Shown: piece after piece, positions 53,468-63,516 of the stretch
Layout of the letters: each line of letters starts with the position of its first letter
Numbering within the stretch: position 1 is the stretch's first letter
Assembly (NCBI RefSeq): GCF_032337115.1
Contig: NZ_JAVXZY010000006.1
Span: forward strand, 298,890-362,889
DNA: 64,000 nt
Origin: Roseateles_C aquae
Lineage (GTDB): Bacteria; Pseudomonadota; Gammaproteobacteria; Burkholderiales; Burkholderiaceae_C
Reading direction: 5' to 3'
Translations under genes and position numbers: made by a program
Notes under the pieces: generated by a model
What the model saw: only the letters and a program-made list of their open reading frames with translations
Database searches by the model: none
What the model was told of the DNA's origin: nothing

Positions 53468-54117
53468 CGCCCTCTCCTTTCGCGGCCAGCCTGACCGTCA
53501 TCCGGCTCGCCCGCGGCGACCAGCGCGTGCCACTCGGCGAAATACGGCCGCGCCTTCTTGCGGCATTGCGAGATGAACTCGCGCGTGGCGCCGGGGCTGC
53601 GATCGAGCAGGCGCTCGATGTCGCTGTTGTCCAGGCCCTCATCAACCACCCAGCGCAGCACCGTGGCATGCAAGGGGCACTCGGCCGCAAAGCGCTCGAA
53701 GCAGCGCTTGAACACCTGCTCCAGCTGGTGCTCGGCGAGCTGCTGCTCAGGTCTTGCCACGGCGGAATCCGCCAGCTTGAGCACGGCAGCCTGGACCTCG
53801 GCGGTCAGCTCACCGCTGTCGTCGAGCAAGGGCGCTTGCGGGCGGCGCTTGTCCAGGGCGTCCAGCAGGGTATGGCGCACGATTTGATGAATCCAGGCGA
53901 TCGGGTCGCCCACCCCACGGAAGCTGGCGCAGCGCTGCCACACCTTGATCATCGCCTCCTGCACCACGTCCTCGGCCTCCTGCCAGGAGCGCAGCGCGGC
54001 GGCGGCTTCCCGGTAAAAGCGGGCACCATGCTCGCGGTCGACGACACGCAGCCATGACTCGATCTGATGCCCACCGTCACGACAGGCTTTTGAAAACGCG
54101 TCGCCACTGAGATCCAT
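53464..54117 (-). CDS. ECF-type sigma-70 family sigma factor
   Basis: A 217-residue protein with region 2 (ARFYREAAAALRSWQEAEDV then QEAMIKVWQRCASFRG, WIHQIVRHTLLDALDKRR) and region 4 (HATVLRWVVDEGLDNSDIER, HTH). The spacer between regions is longer than usual. The start MDLSGDAFSKACRDGG has no better alternative. Its stop overlaps the anti-sigma-like start. Target promoters are unknown; the operon itself is the usual first guess. Confidence 0.88.
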   Translation of the reverse strand: MDLSGDAFSKACRDGGHQIESWLRVVDREHGARFYREAAAALRSWQEAEDVVQEAMIKVWQRCASFRGVGDPIAWIHQIVRHTLLDALDKRRPQAPLLDDSGELTAEVQAAVLKLADSAVARPEQQLAEHQLEQVFKRCFERFAAECPLHATVLRWVVDEGLDNSDIERLLDRSPGATREFISQCRKKARPYFAEWHALVAAGEPDDGQAGRERRGR

Positions 54118-54224
54118 GTCAATGAGTCTTGCTGTGATACGGGCGGGCCGATTCTGCGGTGCGGGCGGCCGACCTCACCATGCCGTTAACCCCAATCTGG
54201 CTTGCCCATCGCCCGCGCTGCCGC

Positions 54225-56219
54225 TCAAGCTGCCCCGCTGTTCCGGCGAGAGCGGCGCAGCGTTCCGACCGCGAGCAGGCCCAGCCCCAAAGCCAGGAAG
54301 GCGCCGCTGGCAGGCTCCGGCACGGCACTGACCCGCAGTGTGATGCTGGTGTCGCCATAGTCGATGCTGTACTGGCTGGGACTCAGGCCGTGCCAGCTGA
54401 CTTGAGTGAAGCTGGAAGCGCCCAGCCGGTGGCCATAGGTCGCGATGGTGTAGCTGTCACCAGGCTGCAGCACGGTGCCGGGCGCGACCCACAGCGCCAG
54501 TTCGCCGTTCCAGCGCACGTCGTCGGTCACCACCAGGCTGTCTGAGCGGCCGCCGGCCAGATCGATGCGCAGCACGGCGGCGTCGCCCATGTCCAGATCG
54601 CCGTCGATCGTCAGCGTGCCCAGCAGCGAGGCCTGGCCGGGGTCCAGCGTGCCGTTGTTGGTCAAGGCATGGAAGCTGTCGAAGGTCTTGACCCGCCCGT
54701 TGCCACCGAGCCAGCCGGCATTGGCAAACTCCCAGCGATAGGTCTTGAGCAGGGCGCCAGCATCGAGTTCAACCTGTCCGGCATTGAAGAATCTGTCGTC
54801 CACAGAAAAGCTACCCGAGACGATGTGCAACAGGCCCTTGTTCTGAAAGCCGGGGGCATAGGTTTCGCCCAGCCCACCGCGCAGATAGCTGCCCTCGTTG
54901 ACGACCCAGCCGGCGCCGCCCAAGGTCTTGTAACTGCTTGCCGAACCGGCACCTTCGTCCACGAAGCTGGCAGCCACGGCAATCCGCAGATGCGAGGCTG
55001 TATGCCCGCCCGAGCTGCTGGTTGCCGTGCTCAGCACGCCATCGCCAGCACTCCACCGACTGCTGCCCTGGAGATTGAGCGTCTGGTTCTCATGCACATG
55101 CTGCACACCCGCTCCGTTGAAGTGCGCAGCACCGGTGACGTTCAGGACGTTGCCGCCCCGCGCATCGTAGCCACCCAGGGTCCCGCAATTGAACACCAGC
55201 GAGCCGGTGCTCAGCTCAGCCACACCGGTTAGCAGGCCGCCATTGAGGGTGAGGGTATCGACGCGATGCTGGCCCTGCAGCTTCAGCGCCCCGGCATCGA
55301 GCTGCCAGGCGCCGCCGATCGCCACGGAGGAGGCCACCGACACATCCCCACCGAACTGCCGCACCAGACCCTTGTTGTCCAGGGTGCCAGCGGTGAAGCT
55401 GGTGTTATTGAGGAAGAGTGTCGAGCCGCTAGCCACCTCGATGCTGCCACTCGACCGGTTGGCGAAGTGGCTACCATCCAGGCTGAAGTCACCGCCAGCC
55501 ACGCTCAGCGTCCCGGTGTTGTTGAAGCCGCTGGCGATCGTCAGGCCCAGGCCGCTGCGCAGGTAGCGCCCGCTGTTATTGACCTCGCCCCCGCCGAGCC
55601 GCTTGTAGCTCGCCGCTGAACTCGCCCCGGCGTCGGAGAAGGTCGTGCCTGCGCCGATGTTCAGTGCCGCACTGGCGTAGCGCTGATCGCCCTGCCAGTA
55701 GGCGGGATCGACGGACAGGCGCCCGTCGCCTCGGGTCCAGCTCGCGTCAGCCGCCAGGTTGATGACATGGCTGAAGGCGATGTCCTGAACAAAGGCACCA
55801 TTGAAGCTGGCACTGCCCGTGACGTTCATCAGCCCGCCGGCCTGGGCGTTGCTGCGCCCGAAGTAGCCGCTGCCGAAGTGCAGATCGGCGACCGTCAGCG
55901 TCGAGGTGGCCGCCAGGTTGCCGCCGTTCATGTAGAGCTGCGCCAGGCTGCGTGGGTCACGCACCAGCACCGCGCCGGTGCCGGTGTTGTTCGGGATGCT
56001 GGCGCTGTCCTGACTGCCTGGCACGCCGAGCAGGCTCCACCGGCTTGAGTCATCCCAGAAGCCGGTACCGCCTTGCCAGACATAGTTCAGCGCCAGGGCC
56101 TGGTCTGGCAAGGCCGTGAGCGCGGCAACGAGGCCACTCATGGCGAGCAGCAGACCGGCCCGGCGAGGGTGCCGGGGCGCGAAGCGAGTCAGGGGGCGAA
56201 ACCTTGGAATCATGTTCAT
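54225..56219 (-). CDS. Autotransporter-like repeat protein with PEP-CTERM signal
   Basis: A 664-residue protein. The start is MNMIPRFRPLTRFAPRHPRR (56219) or its second Met (56213, better AGGA spacing). A signal peptide ends at about LALN. Repeats begin with the YVWQGGTGFWDDSSRWS motif seen in beta-helix passengers, and include two related halves with FSDAGASSAASYKRLGGGEV and FVDEGAGSASSYKTLGGAGW followed by SGRYLRSGLGL and EGSYLRGGLGE. The C-terminus is PEP-CTERM (VPEPASGAFLALGLGLLAVG then RRSRR). It lies upstream of the sigma gene in the same direction, 107 bp apart. Confidence 0.85.
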   Translation of the reverse strand: MNMIPRFRPLTRFAPRHPRRAGLLLAMSGLVAALTALPDQALALNYVWQGGTGFWDDSSRWSLLGVPGSQDSASIPNNTGTGAVLVRDPRSLAQLYMNGGNLAATSTLTVADLHFGSGYFGRSNAQAGGLMNVTGSASFNGAFVQDIAFSHVINLAADASWTRGDGRLSVDPAYWQGDQRYASAALNIGAGTTFSDAGASSAASYKRLGGGEVNNSGRYLRSGLGLTIASGFNNTGTLSVAGGDFSLDGSHFANRSSGSIEVASGSTLFLNNTSFTAGTLDNKGLVRQFGGDVSVASSVAIGGAWQLDAGALKLQGQHRVDTLTLNGGLLTGVAELSTGSLVFNCGTLGGYDARGGNVLNVTGAAHFNGAGVQHVHENQTLNLQGSSRWSAGDGVLSTATSSSGGHTASHLRIAVAASFVDEGAGSASSYKTLGGAGWVVNEGSYLRGGLGETYAPGFQNKGLLHIVSGSFSVDDRFFNAGQVELDAGALLKTYRWEFANAGWLGGNGRVKTFDSFHALTNNGTLDPGQASLLGTLTIDGDLDMGDAAVLRIDLAGGRSDSLVVTDDVRWNGELALWVAPGTVLQPGDSYTIATYGHRLGASSFTQVSWHGLSPSQYSIDYGDTSITLRVSAVPEPASGAFLALGLGLLAVGTLRRSRRNSGAA

Positions 56220-56390
56220 CGTCCTGGTGCTGGCCGCCACCATCGGGGAGACAGGCCCTGGTGGCGGCGAAATGTTGCGGGCTTTAGAAGACAGTTGCTT
56301 GAAAGCCAGGTGTTCGTCGCTCGCGCAGCGCACAGGTGATGGCCAAAGAGCGACGGCAAACAAGCGGCAAACGATCAATGGCGACCAGGC

Positions 56391-57107
56391 TCAGCCGGTC
56401 GGTCCCTGAGCAAAGATCTCGACACGACGGTTTTGCTGGCGGCCGACCTCGTCCTGATTGCTGGCGCGGGGCATGGTGTCGCCACGGCCTTCTGTCGTCA
56501 CCTTCAGCCTGTCAAAGCCCTGGCTCACCATCAGACTCTGCACGGCCTGCGCCCGCTTCTCCGACAACAGCTGGTTCGCCTTGGCCTGCCCGACGCTGTC
56601 GGTATGGCCGACGACGCGGATGCTGACGTCGCAATATTTCTTCAGCGTCTGCGTCACGCTGGCCAGCGTCGACTGGAAGGCGGGGCTCAGGCTGTACTGG
56701 CCGGAGGCGAACATCAAGGAACCCGGCACGCGCAGCCTGACCGAACCGTCCGGCTGCTCGTCGATGTCGATCTCGTTCTTGAAGGCGGAGCCGGCCAAGG
56801 CACCGACCAGGGCGCCCCCCAGCACACCGTTGACCACATTGCGATCGCTGCGCTCACCCACACTGGCGCCGATGATGCCGCCCAGAATCCCGCCCACCGT
56901 GCCGCCCACGGCCACCTTCTGATTGTTGGAAAGCGTCGGCAGCCGCTCACAGCGCGGGCCCGCAGCGACGCCGGAAGCTGACGATGGCGTTGGCGTTGGC
57001 GTCGGGTCAGCGCTGGCGGTCTGCCGCGTAGGTTGAGTGCCACAGCCCAGCAGTTGCAGGGCCAGCAGTGCCGCGCCAGCGCGGCTCAAGAAACTCGGGG
57101 CAATCAT
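56391..57107 (-). CDS. OmpA-family lipoprotein with glycine zipper
   Basis: A 238-residue protein starting MIAPSFLSRAGAALLALQL with AGGAG six bases upstream. The lipobox LLGC puts the lipid-modified Cys at about 22. A Gly-zipper segment follows (GGTVGGILGGIIGASVGER). The C-terminal OmpA domain (about 130-235) has SLMFASGQYSLSP, VVGHTDSVGQAKANQLLSEK and GRGDTMPRASN, which bind peptidoglycan. It probably links outer membrane and cell wall. It lies 33 bp after the Ig-like lipoprotein gene. Confidence 0.9.
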   Translation of the reverse strand: MIAPSFLSRAGAALLALQLLGCGTQPTRQTASADPTPTPTPSSASGVAAGPRCERLPTLSNNQKVAVGGTVGGILGGIIGASVGERSDRNVVNGVLGGALVGALAGSAFKNEIDIDEQPDGSVRLRVPGSLMFASGQYSLSPAFQSTLASVTQTLKKYCDVSIRVVGHTDSVGQAKANQLLSEKRAQAVQSLMVSQGFDRLKVTTEGRGDTMPRASNQDEVGRQQNRRVEIFAQGPTG

Positions 57108-57139
57108 GATGAATCTCCTGTCTATCGTTGAAAGGGAAC

Positions 57140-59731
57140 TCACTTGAAGCTCACGCCCCACAGGCTGATGACACCGCGGCTGTCGCCGTTGGGCATGCCG
57201 GGGCCGGGCAGCACGTCGTAGGCATTGAGACTCAGGTAGGCACCGATGCCGTTTGGTGCCAGCAGCAGCTCGCCCTTGGGCAGAGCGGGCAGCCCGAGCA
57301 GAAAGCCTTCGCCCTGACCCTCAGTGCTGTAGCCGTGCACCGACTCCTGCCGCGCGGCATCGAAGCTGAGCCAGCGGCCGGCGCTGCCCTGGGTGGTCTG
57401 CAGAGCCAGGAAGTCACCATTGCGCGCCAGCTTGAATACCGGCGCGCCGGCGCAGCTGCCGACGGGCAGCGGCGTCTCCGCACCCCACACGCCGCCATGG
57501 CGACGCATCTGCGAGCAACGTCCCCAGGCATAGAGGTGGAAGTCGCCGCTGTCGGACAGGGCCGCCGCATAGGCACTCGCGCTGGCAAACGGTGCCAAGC
57601 CCAGATCGGTGAGGCTCCAGTTGCCACCGGCCTGATCCAGGCTGGCCACATAGGTGCTCGGGCGGCTGCCATTGTCCTGACTCCAGAGCAGCGCGAACTG
57701 GCCGAGCGCATTGCCGTAGGCCTTGACATCAGGCACATTGCCGCCGCGCAGGTCGATCACCTCGCGGGCGCCCAGCCCGTCTCGCACATGGCCGCGGTAG
57801 GCGACCACGTCATAGCTCTGCACCAGCCCCTGCTTGCCGATGCCGCTGACCAGAAAGCCACCGGTGTTGGCCAGGGTGAGCGCACGCGGGATGAAGATAT
57901 CGGTGACATCCGCCACCGCGAAGGCACGGCGCGTGAAGCTCGCCTGACCTGCGGCGCGCCAGATCACACCGAGTGTGGAGGCGTCCAACTCTCCCTTGGC
58001 ATCACGCGTCCAGGTGTTGGCCAAGCCGGCGATGTCTCCTGCGTCGTTGATCGAGGCCTCGAACATCGGCATGGGCATGTCGGCCACCACGACGGGCGCC
58101 TCCCAGACGCCGCTCGACTGCAGAAAGCGAGCCACCACCCAGTAGTTGCACTTGCCCGAGCTTGAATAGCTGTTGGCCGTGCAAGGCGCCACGACGGGCC
58201 AGCCTGCCAGCGCATTGCCGGCCGGTGACACGGACAGGTTCACGCCGGTCTTCCAGTCGAAAGGCCAGTCCTTGTCGAGGATGACCGGGCTGCTGACACT
58301 TGCCGGAGCGCCGGCCGCGCCAGGCACGCTGCGCACGGCCTGCAGGGCGATGCGAGCACCATCCTGCTTGGCAAACACGCTGATGACGCGGCCCTGATCG
58401 TCAATGCCAGCAGCCATCACGCCGGGCATCAGCCCGTCGCCGGTTTCCAGCAATTGCCCTTTGGTCCAGGCGCGTCCCGAAAGCGCACTTTGCGGCGCCA
58501 CCACCGTCAATCGCGCCGCACGGCTGCTGACCGTGCCCTGGCTGTTGCTGATCTGCACGCGATACTGGCGACCGTTGTCTGCGGCGCCGACCACCAGGCT
58601 GTAGCTGGCCTGGGTTGCGCCATTGATGTTGGCGTAGCTGGCTCCACCGTCGGTACTGAGCTGCCACTGATAGGCCGGGCTGGGCGAGCCGCTGGCCAGC
58701 ACCGTCCAGCTGGCGGTCTGACCCGCAGCCAGGCTGAGATCCTGCGGCTGTTGCGAGATGCTGACCGGCTGGGCCGCCGGCGTCACGCTCAGCAGCACGG
58801 CCTCGCTGGCCACGCTGCCCGAGGCATTGCGCGCCAGCACCCGGTACAAGGTGCCCGAGTCGGCGGCGGTCGTGGCTGCGATCGTGAAGCTGGCGTTGAC
58901 CGCCCCCGCCACATCGTCCCAGCTGGCGCCCTTGTCAGTGCTGCGCTGCCATTGGTAGCTGGGCGCCGGCGAGCCCAGCGCCTGAGCGCTGAAGCTGGCG
59001 CTGGCCGGTGCCGTGACACTGAGTGCCACGGGCTGCGTGGCAAAGCTGGGGATGGCTGGCGCCGCCATGACGGTCAGGGCGACGGCCACGCTGGTGACCT
59101 TGCCCAGGCTGTTGCCGACCACCACACGGTACAAGGTGCCGCTTTGGGACAGACTGGCCGCGCTCACTTGCAGCTGGGCCGAGGTCGCGCCGGCCAGGTC
59201 TTGCCAGCTCTGCCCGTCGGCGCTGCTCTGCCATTGGTATGCCAGCGTCGACCCGGTTGCTGTCACCGTCAGGCTGGCATTGCCGCCGACACTCAGCTGC
59301 ACCGGCGCGGGTTGAACAGTGATGGCCGCAGGTAGCAGGGCGCTGGTGACGCTCAGGCTGGCCGCCGAGCTCGTGATGCTGCCGCCCTTGGTGCTGATCA
59401 CCACGCGAAACTTGCTGCTGTGGTCGGCCAGGCTGACGGCCTTGAGCACCAGGCTGGCACCCGTGCCCTGGTCGACGTCGAGCCAAGTGCCGCCGCCGTC
59501 CGTGCTGCGCTGCCACTGATACTTCAGCTCGCTACCCTGCACCTCGGCCGTGAAGCGCGCTTCGTTCCCCACCGTCGTCTGCACATCGAGCGGCTGGCTG
59601 AGGAAGCTGGGCGCGACCTCGATCGGCGCGCTGCTCTCGCCGCCGCCACAGGCAACCAACAGGCAAAGACTCCCGGATGCAAGCAATGCGCGCCACTGCG
59701 CGCGGGCAGGTCTTGTGGTCAACATCGTCAT
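57140..59731 (-). CDS. Lipoprotein with four Ig-like domains and a C-terminal propeller-like region
   Basis: An 863-residue protein. A lipoprotein signal ends in LVACGGG (Cys at about 28). Four Ig-like repeats of about 90 residues follow (to about residue 410), each with a YQWQ(R/S/L)S-DG-(G/A)-W/Y core and a YRV strand. The remaining 450 residues consist of repeating beta-strand segments, as in propeller or FlgD-like extracellular proteins. It resembles secreted or cell-surface adhesion proteins. It is the first gene of the leftward cluster after the LuxR-like gene and probably shares its operon with the OmpA lipoprotein. Confidence 0.85.
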   Translation of the reverse strand: MTMLTTRPARAQWRALLASGSLCLLVACGGGESSAPIEVAPSFLSQPLDVQTTVGNEARFTAEVQGSELKYQWQRSTDGGGTWLDVDQGTGASLVLKAVSLADHSSKFRVVISTKGGSITSSAASLSVTSALLPAAITVQPAPVQLSVGGNASLTVTATGSTLAYQWQSSADGQSWQDLAGATSAQLQVSAASLSQSGTLYRVVVGNSLGKVTSVAVALTVMAAPAIPSFATQPVALSVTAPASASFSAQALGSPAPSYQWQRSTDKGASWDDVAGAVNASFTIAATTAADSGTLYRVLARNASGSVASEAVLLSVTPAAQPVSISQQPQDLSLAAGQTASWTVLASGSPSPAYQWQLSTDGGASYANINGATQASYSLVVGAADNGRQYRVQISNSQGTVSSRAARLTVVAPQSALSGRAWTKGQLLETGDGLMPGVMAAGIDDQGRVISVFAKQDGARIALQAVRSVPGAAGAPASVSSPVILDKDWPFDWKTGVNLSVSPAGNALAGWPVVAPCTANSYSSSGKCNYWVVARFLQSSGVWEAPVVVADMPMPMFEASINDAGDIAGLANTWTRDAKGELDASTLGVIWRAAGQASFTRRAFAVADVTDIFIPRALTLANTGGFLVSGIGKQGLVQSYDVVAYRGHVRDGLGAREVIDLRGGNVPDVKAYGNALGQFALLWSQDNGSRPSTYVASLDQAGGNWSLTDLGLAPFASASAYAAALSDSGDFHLYAWGRCSQMRRHGGVWGAETPLPVGSCAGAPVFKLARNGDFLALQTTQGSAGRWLSFDAARQESVHGYSTEGQGEGFLLGLPALPKGELLLAPNGIGAYLSLNAYDVLPGPGMPNGDSRGVISLWGVSFK

Positions 59732-59926
59732 TTGATTTCCCTAACGAAAAGAAGAAACGTCTGAATGGGAGAGGCAGGCGCAGCAATCCGCGGCGGGCAA
59801 TGCCTAGCGCATGCCCAGCCGTCACGGCGGGGCTTTCACGGGCATCTCACGGGTGTTGCGGGTCTACGCTGCGCACTGCTGTGCACTGAACTGCGCGGAG
59901 TTTGTCCGTGGAAGGGCGCGGTGTGC

Positions 59927-60199
<273 letters not shown>

Positions 60200-60363
60200 C
60201 TGCCCCCCTTTGCTGGCGTGGAGCGCCCTGCCCCGCTATGGATGGCAGGCCGCGACGTCCACACAGGCAAGACGGCGATGGCGACGATTTGTCAGGGTGT
60301 TTTTGTGGCCGGACTGCTTTTTTTTCCTGCGCCGCTGCGCATGGCGGTCGCAACCGCCCGCGC

Positions 60364-61482
60364 TCAGGGCACCACAGCGAGGAACAGGAAGACCGCGAAT
60401 ACCACCAGGTGAACCGCGCCATGCAACACCGTGGCGCGGCCGCCGCCCAGCGTCAACGCGCCGACGACGAAGCTGAGCACCAGCAGCACCATATTGGTCG
60501 GCGTCAGGCCCAGCAGCAGCGGCTGGGGCAGGAATAGCGACAGCGTGGCCACGGCAGGAATGGTCAGGCCGATGCTGGCCAGACCCGAGCCGAGCGCGAG
60601 ATTGATGCTGGTCTGCAGCCGGTTGTGCAGGGCGGCCCGCACGGCGGCCAGCGTCTCGGGCAGCAGCACCAAGAGCGCCACGATCACGCCCACCAAGGAG
60701 ATCGGCGCGCCGGCCGCGCGCACCTGCGCCTCGATGCTGGGCGCCAGCAGCTTGGCCAACCCAACCACACCGATCAGGCACAGAAGCAGCAACGCGAGGC
60801 TGATCCAGGCCACCGCGGTCGACGGCGGCTGCGCATGGCCTTCGATGCGGGCATCGTCGCCTGCCGGCGGCGGCAGGAAGTAATCGCGATGGCGCACCGC
60901 CTGCACGAACACAAAGGCACCGTAAAGCACCAGGGACACGATGCCGGCAAAGACCAGCTGCGCGCGCGAGAAGGTCGGCCCCGGGCTGCTGGTCGTGAAG
61001 GTGGGCAACACCAGCGTGAGCGTGGCCAGCGCGGCCAGCACCGCCAGGGTCGGGCTCGTGCCCTCGACCCGAAACACCAGCTCACGATGGCGCCAGCCCC
61101 CGGCCAGGATGCACAGACCCAGCACGCCGTTGCAGACGATCATGATGGCCGAGAACACCGTGTCGCGCGCCAGACCCGCTGCCGCCTCGCCGCCGGCCAG
61201 CATCAGCGACACGATCAGCGCCACCTCGATCACCGTCACCGCCACCGCCAGCACCAAGGAGCCATAGGGTTCACCGACACGGTGGGCGACCACCTCGGCG
61301 TGGTGCACCGCCGCCAGCACGGCCGCGATCAGCAGGGTGGCCACCAGCAGCAATAGCGGCCCGCCCAAGGGCTTGTCCGCCAGCGCCAGCAAGGCCAGCA
61401 GCGCCGCCACGGGGCCCAGCAGGCTCCACGGCGGCAGGGCCGCGGGCAGACGAGAAAACAACTGGATCAACTTGGCGCTCAT
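60364..61482 (-). CDS. chaA: ChaA-type Ca2+/H+ (Na+/H+) antiporter
   Basis: A 372-residue protein with about eleven membrane spans. Conserved CaCA-superfamily blocks are VAHRVGEPYGSLVLAVAVTV, EVALIVSL, and in the second half VALLVLLPETLAAVRAALHN with LQTSINLALGSGLASIGL. The acidic residues in the E-VALIVS and LPETLAA regions are the cation site. I use the ATG at 61482. Confidence 0.92.
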   Translation of the reverse strand: MSAKLIQLFSRLPAALPPWSLLGPVAALLALLALADKPLGGPLLLLVATLLIAAVLAAVHHAEVVAHRVGEPYGSLVLAVAVTVIEVALIVSLMLAGGEAAAGLARDTVFSAIMIVCNGVLGLCILAGGWRHRELVFRVEGTSPTLAVLAALATLTLVLPTFTTSSPGPTFSRAQLVFAGIVSLVLYGAFVFVQAVRHRDYFLPPPAGDDARIEGHAQPPSTAVAWISLALLLLCLIGVVGLAKLLAPSIEAQVRAAGAPISLVGVIVALLVLLPETLAAVRAALHNRLQTSINLALGSGLASIGLTIPAVATLSLFLPQPLLLGLTPTNMVLLVLSFVVGALTLGGGRATVLHGAVHLVVFAVFLFLAVVP

Positions 61483-61523
61483 GGCCCGCAGCATAGCGGC
61501 GCCAGCGCAACAGTCCGCCCGGT

Positions 61524-61988
61524 CTATTCGAACTGAATGATGGCCTCGATCTCGACGGCGAAGCCGCGCGGCAGTGAACCCACGCCGATCGCCGAACGGG
61601 CATGCTCACCACGCTCACCCAGCACTTGCACCAGCAGCTCCGAGCAAGCGTCGACCACCTCGGTGTGCTGGCAGAAATCTGGCGTCGCATTGACCATGCC
61701 GAAGACCTTGACGACCTGACGCACGCGTTCCAGATCGCCCAGCGCCTGCCGCGTCACGGCCAGCAGGTACAGTGCAAGCTCGCGTGCATGGCCCCGCGCC
61801 GTTTCAACGCTGACTTCTGCTCCAACCTTGGGCACGGCGCCGCCCACTTCGCGCAGCGGCGCCCCTTTACCCGACAGATACAGCAGATCGCCGGCAATCG
61901 TAAAAGGCTTGAACTGGCCGCGCGGGGCAGCGACATCTGGCAGCGACAGGCCCAGCGCCTGCAGTCTGGATTCGATGGTGTGGCTCAT
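61524..61988 (-). CDS. RidA-family protein
   Basis: A 154-residue protein of the YjgF/YER057c family: LLYLSGKGAPLREVGG at the N-terminal strand, FGMVNATPDFCQHTEVVDAC and the C-terminal ARSAIGVGSLPRGFAVEIEA, which holds the Arg and Glu of the enamine deaminase site. Length and the GxSLPxG motif match the longer RidA subgroup. It hydrolyses reactive enamines/imines from amino-acid metabolism. Confidence 0.93.
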   Translation of the reverse strand: MSHTIESRLQALGLSLPDVAAPRGQFKPFTIAGDLLYLSGKGAPLREVGGAVPKVGAEVSVETARGHARELALYLLAVTRQALGDLERVRQVVKVFGMVNATPDFCQHTEVVDACSELLVQVLGERGEHARSAIGVGSLPRGFAVEIEAIIQFE

Positions 61989-62094
61989 TGCTGAATGGGC
62001 TGTGGACGAGGGGCGCTTGGTTCGATGCGAGCGCGGCCGGAAAGGGCCGGCGTTACCATCCTAAATCCATTCTGACGCGTCCCGACCGCGCCGC

Positions 62095-62550
62095 TCAGGC
62101 CTTGATCGCACGGTTGTAGGCAAGAAACACCTCGTCTCTCACCCAACCGAGGGATTCGTACAGCGACTGCGCCCGCAGGTTGTCGCGTGCCGTGGTCAGG
62201 TCCATCCGCGCCTTGCCCTCGCGCCGCGCCAACTGCTCGGCAGCCTTCAGCAAGGCCGTGCCGGCGCCCGAGCGGCGCTGCGCCGGCAGCACGTACAAGT
62301 CATACAAGGCGTAGATAGGCCGCGCCTCGACCGAACAGAACGTCGGGTAGAGCTGACAAAAACCCAGCGCCTGCTGCGCTTCTGACTCGGCCAGCAGGAT
62401 CACCGACTCGCCCCTGCTCATCCGCTCAGCGAGGAATCGATGCGCAAGCGGCAGATCGGCCGGCTGCTCGTAGAACCGCCGGTATTGGTCGAAGAGCTCG
62501 GCAAGCGCCGGCAGGTCGGCGGCAATAGCGGTGCGAATGGCAATGGACAT
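62095..62550 (-). CDS. GNAT-family N-acetyltransferase
   Basis: A 151-residue protein starting MSIAIRTAIAADLPALAELF. The acetyl-CoA site is LYDLYVLPAQRRSGAGTALL (R-x-x-G-x-G/A), followed by ARDNLRAQSLYESLGW. The substrate cannot be predicted. It is followed by a different gene on the same strand upstream, with a 67-bp gap. Confidence 0.92.
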   Translation of the reverse strand: MSIAIRTAIAADLPALAELFDQYRRFYEQPADLPLAHRFLAERMSRGESVILLAESEAQQALGFCQLYPTFCSVEARPIYALYDLYVLPAQRRSGAGTALLKAAEQLARREGKARMDLTTARDNLRAQSLYESLGWVRDEVFLAYNRAIKA

Positions 62551-62617
62551 AGGAAAGCAAAGTCTGGACAAATCAAAAGCGCCTGAACCCAGGCGGGCGG
62601 GAAAAGCAGCGCCGAGC

Positions 62618-63145
62618 TCAGTCCTTGCCGAGCTTGTACGTCGGATTGCGGATGAGGAATTCCGGCGCTACGCAATCAGGGATGGGTGCCAGGTTGCCGG
62701 CAGCAAAGCTGCGCATCAGGCTGTCCATTTGCTCGGCCGCCCAGGAATGAATCAGCGTCCAGGCCGGTGCCGTCATCGCGGTGTCGAAGTCTTTGTCCTG
62801 CTCGCGCAAGGCATCAAAATCGATTGAGCCATCCGCCAGCGTGGCGGAGCGCAGCGGCGGCAACTTGCTCACCACGCCCTCAAGCTTGGGCAAGGGCCCA
62901 TCGCAGCGCAGCAGGTAATGGTGATAGAGGAATTCGTAATCCATACCGAAGCGTCCGCGCTGCTCATCGTCCAGCTTCACGCCGATCATCTGCTGATAAG
63001 CGATCAGTTTGGCAGCCAACTGGCGCGACAGATGCCAGACAAAGGCATCCTCATACACCGGCGTGCGCAGTGTCTCGCCGCCGGCCCCGAAGGCGGAAAC
63101 GCTGAGTGCCAGAATGGCAGAAAGAATGCCGATTCGACGGCGCAT
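62618..63145 (-). CDS. Exported protein of unknown function
   Basis: A 175-residue protein with a signal peptide (MRRRIGILSAILALSVSAFGAG). The mature part is helical and acidic, with two Cys (LLRCDGPL, PIPDCVAP) that could form a disulfide. No recognised family. The frame is open upstream of 63145, but that sequence lacks coding character. The 63146-63290 gap shows no gene. Confidence 0.7.
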   Translation of the reverse strand: MRRRIGILSAILALSVSAFGAGGETLRTPVYEDAFVWHLSRQLAAKLIAYQQMIGVKLDDEQRGRFGMDYEFLYHHYLLRCDGPLPKLEGVVSKLPPLRSATLADGSIDFDALREQDKDFDTAMTAPAWTLIHSWAAEQMDSLMRSFAAGNLAPIPDCVAPEFLIRNPTYKLGKD

Positions 63146-63292
63146 CGCGAGGCTCCAGGAGCACAAGTTTCGGGAAGCAACTGGATCTGAGGCAGCCCAG
63201 GCAGGGGGGGCGGATGATACAAGCGCTGCGGTAGCACAGCTTGTCCGCGCCCTTGCGCGCACGAGCCAAGCGCGCCACGGTCGTGGCCGGCA

Positions 63293-63450
63293 GTGAAGGA
63301 GCGCAGCCGAGAAGACTGCGACCACATCGCCGCCGACCTCAATGACCGTCCGCGCGAGCGACTTGGATTCAGAACTCCGAAGGTGGTCTTCTCTCAGTAC
63401 CAGTGGTCTTGCACTTCAAAGTTGACTTCAAGCATAGCCCTGCAGCCTAT
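63293..63450 (+). pseudogene. IS30-family transposase remnant (C-terminal end only)
   Basis: The frame contains DHIAADLNDRPRERLGFRTP followed by KVVFSQ, the conserved end of IS30-family DDE transposases (AxxLNxRPRxxLGxxTPxEVF). The rest of the transposase is missing, and the frame degrades after about 63405. It marks an old insertion at the left edge of the mobile right-end region. Confidence 0.75.
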
Positions 63451-63516
63451 CGCGCAGAACTACTCCGCGCCGACGCCTTCTCGTGTACTCGCGCTCCACA
63501 AACCGAGTGAAGGTTT

